From NCBI GenBank assembly GCA_047632015.1, contig JBLIBC010000135.1, positions 1-7,194 on the forward strand: 7,194 bases of DNA, in the 5' to 3' direction. The notes under the pieces are model-generated. The model had not been told where the DNA came from. It saw only the letters and a list, made by a program, of their open reading frames with translations, and searched no databases. The DNA comes from JBLIAZ01 sp047632015. GTDB lineage: Bacteria; Bacteroidota; Bacteroidia; Flavobacteriales_C; GCA-002722245. A program made the position numbers and the translations under genes. Of the stretch, positions 1 through 6,545 are shown piece after piece. Within the stretch, counting starts at the first letter, position 1, and each line of letters opens with the position of its first letter.

Positions 1-1325
1 AGGATAATGCGAATGATGATTCAGATGAGGAAAAAAGAAAGGAAACTCCTGAGGAAAAGTTCAACAGACGAAGAAATAAGCAAAAGCAACAAAGTCAAAA
101 CAATAATCCAAAGCAACAAGGTCAAAACAACAATACAAATCAACAAGGTCAAAATAGCAATCCAAATCAACAAAAAAAGGCTGTCAAAAAAGAGCCTTTA
201 TACAACTTTGATGGTGTTGTAACCAGTGAGGGTGTGTTGGAAATGATGCCTGATGGTTATGGTTTTTTAAGGTCTTCAGACTATAATTACTTGTCATCTC
301 CAGATGATATTTATGTGGGACAAAATCAAGTAAAAATGTATGGCCTTAAAACAGGGGATACAGTAATAGGACACATTCGTCCACCTAAGGAAGGTGAAAA
401 ATATTTTCCTTTAGTTAAAATTATAGAGATCAACGGTAAAACGCCAGAGGTAGTGCGTGATAGGATTCCATTTGAATACTTGACACCTTTGTTTGCCGAT
501 GAGAAATTTACTCTTATGTCTGGTAAAAAACAGCCAATTGCAATGCGTATTTTGGATTTGTTTGCACCAATAGGTAAAGGTCAAAGGGGATTGATAGTTT
601 CACAACCGAAATCAGGTAAAACTGTTTTATTACAAGAAGTTGCTAACGCAATTGCTGAGAACCATCCTGAAGTGTACATGATTGTATTACTTATTGATGA
701 AAGACCTGAAGAAGTTACCGAGATGGCACGAAACGTAAATGCTGAAGTGATCGCATCTACTTTTGATCAACCAGCTGAAAAGCACGTAAAAGTCGCTAAC
801 ATCGTATTGGAAAAAGCAAAAAGATTAGTAGAAAGTGGGCATGATGTGGTGATATTACTTGATTCTATCACAAGGTTAGCTCGTGCATATAACACAGTTT
901 CTCCGGCGTCAGGTAAGGTGCTTTCTGGTGGTGTGGATGCAAATGCATTACACAAACCTAAAAGATTCTTTGGTGCAGCTAGAAACATCGAAAACGGAGG
1001 TTCTTTAACTATTCTTGCAACAGCATTAGTGGATACAGGATCCAAAATGGACGAAGTGATTTTTGAGGAATTCAAAGGAACTGGAAACATGGAATTAGTG
1101 TTAGACAGAAAACTTGCGAACAAAAGAATTTACCCAGCCATTGATTTAACTTTGTCTAGTACTAGACGAGACGATTTATTGCTTGCAGATCATTCTTTAA
1201 AACGCATCTGGGCACTAAGAAAGTTCTTGGCAGATATGAACTCTCAAGAAGCTATGCAATTCCTTCAAGATAGAATAAGACATACACAGAATAACGATGA
1301 GTTTTTGATAAGCATGAACAGTTAA
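1..1325 (+). CDS. rho: Transcription termination factor Rho, 5'-truncated by the window edge
   Basis: Hexameric RNA-dependent ATPase/helicase that ends transcription in the cytoplasm. The reading frame is open from the first full codon at position 3, so about 440 C-terminal residues are present and the start lies upstream. The GTG at 234 is an internal Val, because the frame continues before it. In window numbering (residue 1 = codon at 3), an acidic/basic then Gln/Asn-rich disordered stretch covers residues 1-60. A cold-shock-type RNA-binding domain follows, with the RNP1-like DGYGFLR. The ATPase core has Walker A SQPKSGKT (200-207), catalytic-Glu region LIDERPEE, Walker B VVILLD (282-287), Q-loop LSGGVDANALHKPKR (307-321), R-loop KGTGN (358-362) and the arginine-finger region SSTRRDD. 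The core aligns almost continuously with E. coli Rho from memory. The extra low-complexity N-terminal part is typical of Bacteroidota Rho, where an intrinsically disordered region is known in Bacteroides. Identification is secure. Confidence 0.97.
   Translation, partial: DNANDDSDEEKRKETPEEKFNRRRNKQKQQSQNNNPKQQGQNNNTNQQGQNSNPNQQKKAVKKEPLYNFDGVVTSEGVLEMMPDGYGFLRSSDYNYLSSPDDIYVGQNQVKMYGLKTGDTVIGHIRPPKEGEKYFPLVKIIEINGKTPEVVRDRIPFEYLTPLFADEKFTLMSGKKQPIAMRILDLFAPIGKGQRGLIVSQPKSGKTVLLQEVANAIAENHPEVYMIVLLIDERPEEVTEMARNVNAEVIASTFDQPAEKHVKVANIVLEKAKRLVESGHDVVILLDSITRLARAYNTVSPASGKVLSGGVDANALHKPKRFFGAARNIENGGSLTILATALVDTGSKMDEVIFEEFKGTGNMELVLDRKLANKRIYPAIDLTLSSTRRDDLLLADHSLKRIWALRKFLADMNSQEAMQFLQDRIRHTQNNDEFLISMNS
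84..164 (+). repeat. 27-bp in-frame tandem repeat in rho (three copies)
   Basis: Three head-to-tail 27-bp units, in codon frame, encode KQQSQNNNP, KQQGQNNNT and NQQGQNSNP. A fourth partial unit (NQQ) follows. Copies differ by only a few bases. The repeat lies in the disordered region before the RNA-binding domain. A multiple of three means copy changes keep the reading frame. Confidence 0.88.
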
Positions 1326-1335
1326 GTAGTTCAAA

Positions 1336-1355
1336 AACAACAGATAACAACAGAT
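1336..1355 (+). repeat. 10-bp tandem duplication in the rho 3' UTR
   Basis: AACAACAGAT occurs twice head to tail (1336-1345 and 1346-1355), directly abutting the terminator palindrome. The stretch is A/C-rich and nearly free of G, so it should be single-stranded in the rho mRNA just before the hairpin. Confidence 0.75.
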
Positions 1356-1411
1356 ATAGAGTTTAACAAAAAAGGATCAGCAATTGCTGATCCTTTTTTG
1401 TTAAACTCTAT
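1356..1411. terminator. Bidirectional intrinsic terminator shared by rho and the GH18 gene
   Basis: A perfect 56-bp palindrome with 28-base arms and no mismatch. Its core is the hairpin GGATCAGC-AATT-GCTGATCC. It is followed by TTTTTT on the plus strand and, by symmetry, by TTTTTT on the minus strand, so it can stop transcription from rho (ends 1325) and from the convergent gene (ends 1450). The A6/U6 and outer AGTTTAAC-type arms extend the stem well beyond the usual intrinsic terminator length. Confidence 0.93.
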
Positions 1412-1449
1412 CCTATTTCTCAATAATTGTGTATCCTGATTAAACCGCT

Positions 1450-2718
1450 TTACTGATTTCTACTTAATATTAACTTTTCTGCAAATAAACCTTTATTAGT
1501 TTGATATTTTAAGATTACTATTCCATTTGATAATCCAGTAATTGAAATGCTTTGGTCACCATTAATATTATGTTCAGCAAGCAGCGATCCGCTAACACTA
1601 TAGAATGCAGCAATACCATTAGAGTTTGAAAAGTTGACAATTTGATTTACTCCATCATAAGTAATCGGGGAATCATTACTTGTTTCAAATACTGACGATG
1701 TCACTAGATCGTGACACGCATCGGCAACTTTTGCCATTGCGTTTCCGGTGCTGTCATTCTTGAACATTTCAATCATTTCCCAAGTGGATTCTTCCAGCCA
1801 TAAGCCTTGTCCAGTAAGCCTTAAATCCCAAATTGCAATTCCTCCTCCTGAAGATATATTTGCCACATCAATTAAGTGCTTGTGCACACAGTCTCCACCC
1901 CATTCTGAATCCATGCCTGATATACCATAATTAAGTTGTGAGGAAGGTATTCCTTCAGTAACCGTGGCAAAATTTTCTATGTAGGAGTATTGAAAAGGAT
2001 ACGAATTTGCTTCAGTTGGAGTGACAGGACACCATCCAAATAAAGTGCTGTCCTTTTCGTAAGTGTCAGCGTACCCCATCAAATTCATAAAATCTACATG
2101 AGGTGACAAATCTGATTCCCAGGATGGATTAGGGAAATTGTAACATGGTGTTGAAACCAACTCTAGAGACAATTCTTTTCCTATGTTATGCAACGCCTTA
2201 CCAAGCGTATCAGTAAAGTTAATGAACGCAGCTTTATCACTTCCGTAATCACCAAAACCCTCTAAATCCAAATCGACACCTGCTAAGCCATAACTTTCTA
2301 CCAACGCGACCAGACTTGCAACAGTTTCATTTGGAAAACTGTCGATTATCAATTTAGTGTAGTTCCAATCAAAATCGTTTTCTCGAACATTATGTAAGCA
2401 CAGCATAATTTTTACATTATTTGTCTTTCCCCATGCTACGTAGTCTTTTGTGTTTTGATCAATCGTACCTGCTTCCCAAGCAAACTGATGTTTTGTCAAA
2501 AACTCTACTTTTCCGCTGTCTCCAGGAACCCAAAATTGCAACCCTATATGTGTTAATCCGTCTTTTAACCATTTAGTTTTCGTTTCGTCATTCATGTATA
2601 CTTTACTTTGTGCTATACCATATATAGGAATCCATGACATGACATTTTTTCCAAATGAGGAAAAAGAGATTGCTATAAGTAAAGTAAAAATGATTCTTTT
2701 TTTGATGTTGTTCTTCAT
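1450..2718 (-). CDS. Secreted GH18 chitinase-like glycosidase with T9SS sorting domain
   Basis: Predicted extracellular hydrolase of beta-1,4-GlcNAc linkages (chitin or a related glycan; substrate not determinable). Of 422 residues, 1-23 form a signal peptide (KKR followed by a hydrophobic run). Residues about 26-320 form a TIM barrel of GH18 type. The strand-4 motif reads AGVDLDLE (146-153), giving catalytic Glu153 and Asp149/Asp151. The usual first Asp of DxxDxDxE is Ala146. LMGYAD (213-218) matches the GH18 M-x-Y strand-6 motif, and GGIAIW (292-297) places the Trp of strand 8. Residues about 350-422 form a beta-sandwich resembling a T9SS type-A sorting domain, with AAFYSVSGSLL and the ending LSNGIVILKY...FAEKLIL. 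The ATG at 2718 directly precedes the signal peptide; an AGGT-containing purine-rich tract lies about 17 nt upstream, too far for a normal Shine-Dalgarno. It converges with rho and diverges from the AraC-type gene, its likely regulator. Confidence 0.87.
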   Translation of the reverse strand: MKNNIKKRIIFTLLIAISFSSFGKNVMSWIPIYGIAQSKVYMNDETKTKWLKDGLTHIGLQFWVPGDSGKVEFLTKHQFAWEAGTIDQNTKDYVAWGKTNNVKIMLCLHNVRENDFDWNYTKLIIDSFPNETVASLVALVESYGLAGVDLDLEGFGDYGSDKAAFINFTDTLGKALHNIGKELSLELVSTPCYNFPNPSWESDLSPHVDFMNLMGYADTYEKDSTLFGWCPVTPTEANSYPFQYSYIENFATVTEGIPSSQLNYGISGMDSEWGGDCVHKHLIDVANISSGGGIAIWDLRLTGQGLWLEESTWEMIEMFKNDSTGNAMAKVADACHDLVTSSVFETSNDSPITYDGVNQIVNFSNSNGIAAFYSVSGSLLAEHNINGDQSISITGLSNGIVILKYQTNKGLFAEKLILSRNQ

Positions 2719-2741
2719 AGTGTTTGGTTTTGGTTACCTCC

Positions 2742-2770
2742 CAAAGATGAGGATATGTTTATTTAGTCAA
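2742..2770 (-). promoter_or_regulatory. Possible Bacteroidota-type promoter of the GH18 gene
   Basis: Read on the minus strand, CATCTTTG (2749-2742) differs by one base from the -7 consensus TAnnTTTG. A TTG (2770-2768) lies 18 bp upstream as a possible -33 element. Transcription would start about 15-20 bases before the ATG. The TTG overlaps the edge of the adjacent direct repeat, as expected for an activator-dependent promoter. This rests on short matches only. Confidence 0.3.
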
Positions 2771-2804
2771 TGTGCATTTTCCATTTAACAATGTACATTT
2801 TCCA
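2768..2804. promoter_or_regulatory. Pair of direct repeats spaced 21 bp, candidate AraC-type operator
   Basis: CAATGTGCATTTTCCA (2768-2783) and CAATGTACATTTTCCA (2789-2804) differ at one of 16 positions and are offset by exactly 21 bp, two helical turns. A weaker third match, GTACATTTATCA, begins at 2846. The repeats sit between a GH18 gene and a divergent AraC-type regulator. AraC-type proteins carry two HTH motifs and often bind direct half-sites about 21 bp apart. An alternative is a mobile-element end, because an inverted copy occurs at 7094-7112. Confidence 0.45.
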
Positions 2805-2882
2805 CATGGCCTGATACTACTACGTAATAAACGATTAAAATTATCGTACATTTATCAAACGCATTTAAATTGAAAGAAAGCT

Positions 2883-3968
2883 TTGAGTACAAGATCAGTC
2901 ATAATTATTATACTATTTCCTTTTTTTTTGGTAGGTTTTGCTTTTTTTTACCTTAAAAAAGGTAGTCATGATTTTTTGCAATCAGCAGGGTATGAGTATT
3001 ATGTTAATTCGGACCAAGAAGGGCCACTTGGTAATTCTGTAATAAGCTCCAAAGTAATTGAAGGCGATATTCGCACCAAGTACACCTTAATAAAAGGCAA
3101 TCCGTACCCATACGTATCATTATTTTTCAGGAAAGACAGCGCCGAGTTATTTGATACCAAAGAATATTCGATGATACTTGACATTGAAACCGATCAAGAC
3201 TTGCAATTATCAATAAGGATAGGGTTAATGGTTGACGGCTACACCAACAAAAAAATCCCTGGTTCCTACGTGTTTTTTGAAAAGAACATTAATTTGAAAA
3301 AAGGACAAAATTCAATAACAATGGACTTGGACGAAATTGTGAGGATTCCGAGTTGGTGGTTCATTAACAAACCATTTACCGAAAATGAGTTTCCTACTGT
3401 TTCAAGAGCTAAAACCGAATACATTGCCATATATGATGTGGCTGGTCACAACCTTGACAAGGAAAAAGCGATCTCGATTTCACAGTTGAAAATTATCCCG
3501 TCTTACACCAGATATTACTTGAATGGATCTTATTTATTAGCTACTTATTGCTTGCTAATATTCACGTTAAATAAATTTAGAAGTCGAAAATTTTCAAGAA
3601 TACTTGTTCCTGTTGACCTGTCTAAATGGGGGGGGAAGGGAAAAGATTACCCACAATTAATCCTTGAATTCATAGGCCAGCATTTTGCAAATCCAGCATT
3701 AAAAATTGGAGACATTGCACGCGAATTGGGGTTGACAGAAAACCAAGTTTCACAAAAGCTAAAGGAACGCACAGGAAAAACTTTTAAACCATACTTGAAT
3801 TTCATTAGGATAGAACGTGGTAAAAAATTATTGGTTGAATCAGAAATTCAAATTAGCGAAGTGGCCTACGGTGTAGGGTATAATAGCGCACATCATTTTA
3901 TCAGGGTGTTTAAGGAGTTGGAAGGAACGGTTCCTGGGGAATTTAGAGCAAGAAGTGGCACGAAATAG
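2883..3968 (+). CDS. Membrane-anchored AraC-family transcription regulator with extracytoplasmic sensor domain
   Basis: Predicted inner-membrane one-component regulator that senses a ligand outside the cytoplasm and binds DNA inside. Of 361 residues, 5-23 form a first membrane helix. Residues about 26-210 form a beta-rich extracytoplasmic domain that I do not recognise. Residues 212-231 form a second membrane helix, and 232-255 a basic/Gly-Lys linker. Residues about 256-358 form an AraC/HTH_18 DNA-binding domain, with a first HTH at IGDIARELGLTENQVSQKL and a second at ISEVAYGVGYNSAHHFIRVF followed by FKELEGTVPGEFR. The start must be the TTG at 2883: an in-frame TGA lies at 2871 and the first in-frame ATG is residue 97, beyond the first helix. 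It diverges from the GH18 gene and probably controls it; the paired repeats at 2768-2804 could be its site. Homopolymers T9 (2921), T8 (2942) and G8 (3628) interrupt the gene. The sensor's ligand cannot be told. Confidence 0.87.
   Translation: MSTRSVIIIILFPFFLVGFAFFYLKKGSHDFLQSAGYEYYVNSDQEGPLGNSVISSKVIEGDIRTKYTLIKGNPYPYVSLFFRKDSAELFDTKEYSMILDIETDQDLQLSIRIGLMVDGYTNKKIPGSYVFFEKNINLKKGQNSITMDLDEIVRIPSWWFINKPFTENEFPTVSRAKTEYIAIYDVAGHNLDKEKAISISQLKIIPSYTRYYLNGSYLLATYCLLIFTLNKFRSRKFSRILVPVDLSKWGGKGKDYPQLILEFIGQHFANPALKIGDIARELGLTENQVSQKLKERTGKTFKPYLNFIRIERGKKLLVESEIQISEVAYGVGYNSAHHFIRVFKELEGTVPGEFRARSGTK
3628..3635 (+). repeat. G8 homopolymer inside the regulator gene
   Basis: Eight consecutive G in an otherwise AT-rich gene encode part of KWGGKGK in the linker between the second membrane helix and the DNA-binding domain. 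Gain or loss of one G would shift the frame and remove the AraC HTH domain. Confidence 0.8.
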
Positions 3969-3998
3969 TAGTGATTTATATTGGTTGACTTAATAGCT

Positions 3999-4709
3999 TC
4001 ATTTCTTTGGTGGTATAACTACTTTTGTATCTAAATGAGTTAGCTGACATGAAGATTTGGAATCATATCCTCCGTCAGCAAACAGGGTGTCAAACTTAAC
4101 GTCAACACTTTCGATAGCCTCTGAAAGGATTGATATGTCAGATACTTTTGAGTTGGTGGATTTATTTAACAGAATGTGTCGAGGAGTAACATTTATTCCA
4201 GCATGTATCTTAATGAACTTTCTTCTACTGGTCCTTCTATACTGAGATTGTGACCATTCTTTTTCACCAGAACACTTAAGTCCACTTCCATCAATTCCAA
4301 AAATGATATTTTGTTCACCGGTATTTAATCTTCAATGATGTTCACTTGTTCGTCCCTTGTCCTCGGTTCTTTTCCGTTCCTTTTTTTAAGCTTGTCTCTC
4401 ACATCGAGGGTCTTCTTCCTTCTGCACAGAGTAGTATAGTGAGGTACGGTTAATTGGTAGTTTTGAAACTGAAGGAGACTGCTGAGAAAACCTTCAGTTT
4501 AACTGAGTGGTAAGATGTAAACAGGAGAGTATTAGAGCAATTTCAATTGCTACATCCGAATAGATAACCTTGCCAACTTTAGTTTGTTGGCCTTTGTAAT
4601 CCCAGTTTAAGAATATGTCTTTATCCATCCAAAAATCCAATCTTTCTCGTTGCTTCAAGCTGTTATTATAGGTGCTGCAATTGGTAATCTTTTGTTTGTA
4701 GGCTCTCAT
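3999..4709 (-). pseudogene. IS903-group DDE transposase, frameshifted and C-terminally truncated
   Basis: Once a DDE transposase of about 300 residues. Reading on the minus strand from the ATG at 4709, the N-terminus has QKITNCSTYNNSLKQRERL and YSDVAIEIAL, closely matching IS903 transposase as I remember it. The frame stops at 4494; removing one A near 4497-4500 joins it to TEGFLSSLLQFQNYQLTVPHYTTLCRRKKTLDV. A second stop near 4326 is cured by removing one T at 4327/4328, giving EDKYGEQNIIFGIDGSGLK. The catalytic region follows: first Asp in GIDGSGLKCSGEKEW, second Asp in FADGGYDS. It ends at VIPPKK and a stop at 3999, so the catalytic Glu segment and C-terminus are missing. Two frameshifts plus truncation make it inactive. 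The open frame on the opposite strand at 4057-4245 is only its antisense shadow. Confidence 0.88.
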
Positions 4710-4752
4710 CTGATGGGTTTAGAGCAAAGTTACTAACTTTAATTATTGGAGG

Positions 4753-4771
4753 TTATCCATGCAACAAGACC
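4753..4771 (-). repeat. Terminal inverted repeat of IS copy A (transposase-proximal end)
   Basis: On the minus strand this reads GGTCTTGTTGCATGGATAA, 44 bp outside the transposase ATG. It matches 17 of 19 bases of the end at 6804-6822 and resembles the IS903 end (GGCTTTGTTG...). Confidence 0.75.
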
Positions 4772-5109
4772 CCTTTAATGATTTTATATAATTCATTGTT
4801 CTGAACTCTTTTGATAATCAGAGTATCCTTTTTTTTTACTTTGTGCTGAAGTGAAAAACAAGCTTTCTAAAGCTAGAAATACGATTCTGATATTCTTAAA
4901 TATAAGAAATGTTGCTTCCATTTGAAAAGGTTCTGACGATAAGTGGTGGATTAAAAACCCACCACATGACCCCACCACCTCATAAAACAAAAAAGCCCTA
5001 CATCTCTGTAAAGCTTGGTATTGTTGGTTACTCTGGAAAGGTTGGCGTGTCAACTAACTATCGTGCATTTTGTCTTTTGGTGGGGTAGTGATGATTCTAG
5101 TAGTTTTTG
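4772..5109. other. Intergenic stretch before the propeller gene
   Basis: About 340 bp without a credible gene. It holds a T10 run near 4829-4838, copy 1 of the diverged direct repeat (4941-5030), and a 9-bp inverted pair (ACCCCACCA at 4969-4977, TGGTGGGGT at 5078-5086). The 86-residue open frame on the minus strand (4793-5053) spans the repeat and shows no recognisable domain. Confidence 0.6.
4941..5030 (+). repeat. Diverged direct repeat, copy 1 (upstream of the propeller gene)
   Basis: This aligns to 6546-6627 in the same orientation with small gaps, by eye about 70% identical. The shared start is AAGTGGYGGAYTAAAAA followed by CCACCAC, then an ACAAAAAA tract and a TACnTCYnTAAA-like tail. 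Here GTGGTGG (4943-4949) pairs perfectly with CCACCAC (4959-4965). No T-run follows, so it is not a standard plus-strand terminator. Confidence 0.6.
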
Positions 5110-5117
5110 TAACTTTG
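5110..5117 (+). promoter_or_regulatory. Possible -7 element of the propeller gene promoter
   Basis: TAACTTTG matches the Bacteroidota -7 consensus TAnnTTTG exactly and lies 33 bp before the chosen ATG at 5151. No good TTTG -33 element sits at the normal spacing, so the promoter may be weak or activator-dependent. GTGCATTTT, the core of the 2768-2783 repeat, occurs 38 bp upstream at 5063-5071. Confidence 0.4.
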
Positions 5118-5150
5118 GGTGTATTAATGCAACATAACCAAGATTTAAAA

Positions 5151-6497
5151 ATGAGAACAATAATCATACTTCTGATACTAGTAACTTCGGGTAAATTATA
5201 TAGTCAAACACCCGATTCATCATTTTTCCCGCAATTTGTAGCACACACTCAAAATCCAATTATCAATTACGGAGACGATATAGCAGGTGTACCGTGGAAT
5301 GACCCTTGTGTACTAAAGGAAAATGGTCAATACATCATGTATTGCTCTGGTGTAGAAGGCGGTTTAAATCATCCAAACGATACTATAAGTATATATAGAC
5401 GAGTTTCTAATGATGGTTATAGCTGGACCTTAAATCCTATTGCACCAGTTCTTGAGGCAGATTCAACAACATATTACCGAGGAGGGGTTGAAACACCAAG
5501 TGTTGTTTTTTACAAGGGGGTGTACCACATGTACAATACAGTTTATACTGAAAATAATCCTTATCTATTTAAGATTTCTCATGCTACATCACCCGATGGG
5601 CTTACCTGGACAATGGACGTTAACCCTGCACTTGAACCTTCTTCTAATTACTCTTGGATGGATACAATTGTGGCAGAACCAGGAGTGATGGTAAAAGAAG
5701 ATACTTTATACCTCTTTTATACTGCTGCAAGCTCTTTAGGTGGATTTAACATTGGTTTGGTTCGAAGTACAGACGGTGTCAATTTTATAGATACAACATT
5801 AACAGCTACCCATCCTACAAAGGTTTATCCATACGCGGACAATTATCAAGGACTGTCCACACCATCTCCAGTATTGATTGGTGATACCATTTATCTATTT
5901 ACAGACGTTGCTCAAAATGTTTTTGGGGATAACTGGAAGCAAGTGGCACTGCATCAATTCAAATCTTACGGGGACATTAACAAATGGTATCACGATACTG
6001 TTTCTATACATACTCGCAGCGATTTTGATTGGACCAATGGAAATTTTGGAGCAGAAATATTTGCTCCTACTCCTTTATTGGATGGAAACAAGCTAAGAAT
6101 ATGGTATTCCGGATATAACCTTACAAGTATTGACACAACAAACATGAAGAATGACACCACTTATAATGCTCATTTTATAGGTGAAGAATTACACGTTAAC
6201 AGTGGGTTTTGGGGAATGGGAACTTCCGAATATGTTTTTGATAACCTAACGAGTACCATACCTAAAGATGAAATTAATTCAACTATCACAATAAACTATC
6301 ACCAAGGAAAAGGGACTGTTTCGGTGGATAATACCTTGCCTTCAATAATCAACATCTATTCAACTGTTGGAGAATTACTGTACAGAAGTACGTTTACAAG
6401 TGCACTTAACTTTAGTGTTGATTTTGAAGGACTAATATTAATAAATGTGATGAATGATAATTCAGTTCTTACACATAAAATCGTTTCATCCAATTAA
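5151..6497 (+). CDS. Secreted five-bladed beta-propeller glycosidase-like protein with T9SS sorting domain
   Basis: Predicted extracellular carbohydrate-active protein. The ATG at 5151 is preferred over the TTG at 5070 because it gives a clean signal peptide (residues 1-19, MRTIIILLILVTSGKLYSQ), follows an A-rich leader and leaves the -7 box upstream. The protein is 448 residues. Residues about 35-365 contain five blade repeats: NDPCVLKENGQYIMYCSG (50-67), TPSVVFYKGVYHMYNT (115-130), EPGVMVKEDTLYLFYT (177-191), TPSPVLIGDTIYLFTD (237-252) and APTPLLDGNKLRIWYSG (305-321). This is the pattern of GH43/GH32/GH130-like propellers. WNDP (49-52) supplies the typical first-blade Asp51; Glu114 and Glu177 before later blade motifs are candidate acid residues. 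The family cannot be fixed, and a non-catalytic binding role is possible. Residues about 372-448 form a T9SS type-A-like sandwich with INIYSTVGELLY. It stands alone between IS remnants and unknown repeats, which hints at acquisition. Confidence 0.82.
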   Translation: MRTIIILLILVTSGKLYSQTPDSSFFPQFVAHTQNPIINYGDDIAGVPWNDPCVLKENGQYIMYCSGVEGGLNHPNDTISIYRRVSNDGYSWTLNPIAPVLEADSTTYYRGGVETPSVVFYKGVYHMYNTVYTENNPYLFKISHATSPDGLTWTMDVNPALEPSSNYSWMDTIVAEPGVMVKEDTLYLFYTAASSLGGFNIGLVRSTDGVNFIDTTLTATHPTKVYPYADNYQGLSTPSPVLIGDTIYLFTDVAQNVFGDNWKQVALHQFKSYGDINKWYHDTVSIHTRSDFDWTNGNFGAEIFAPTPLLDGNKLRIWYSGYNLTSIDTTNMKNDTTYNAHFIGEELHVNSGFWGMGTSEYVFDNLTSTIPKDEINSTITINYHQGKGTVSVDNTLPSIINIYSTVGELLYRSTFTSALNFSVDFEGLILINVMNDNSVLTHKIVSSN

Positions 6498-6545
6498 TTG
6501 AGACTATCTTATTCTGTATTCTGAATAGATAGAAGGATTTAAGAG

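Larger units (their letters stand above)
3999..4771 (-). mobile_element. IS903-group (IS5 family) insertion sequence remnant, copy A
   Basis: A degraded IS read on the minus strand. Its transposase-proximal end is kept, with a terminal inverted repeat at 4753-4771. The transposase is frameshifted and lacks its C-terminal third. No matching inverted repeat is seen at the low-coordinate side, where the element stops about 30 bp past the end of the AraC-type gene. The distal end was probably deleted. Confidence 0.82.

Noticed and set aside
7..222. 71-codon open frame on the plus strand
   Set aside because: It is a shifted reading of the Gln/Asn-rich part of rho; the rho frame is open through the same stretch.
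767..1123. 118-codon open frame on the minus strand
   Set aside because: It lies antisense within the highly conserved rho ATPase core and has no recognisable motif.
1748..1930. 60-codon plus-strand frame inside the GH18 gene
   Set aside because: Antisense shadow of the GH18 coding sequence.
2594..2788. 64-codon plus-strand frame across the GH18 start
   Set aside because: Antisense to the signal peptide and leader of the GH18 gene, with no domain or start signal.
2847..2854. TACATTTA as a -7 element for the AraC-type gene
   Set aside because: It misses the final G of TAnnTTTG and has no TTTG at the -33 spacing.
4057..4245. 62-codon plus-strand frame
   Set aside because: It is the antisense of the IS903-like transposase catalytic region.
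4793..5053. 86-codon minus-strand frame
   Set aside because: It spans the non-coding direct repeat and a T10 run, has no recognised domain, and the equivalent region of repeat copy 2 has no matching frame.
5070..5150. TTG start 27 codons upstream for the propeller gene
   Set aside because: It would bury the signal peptide behind another hydrophobic stretch and place the -7 box inside the gene; the ATG at 5151 fits better.
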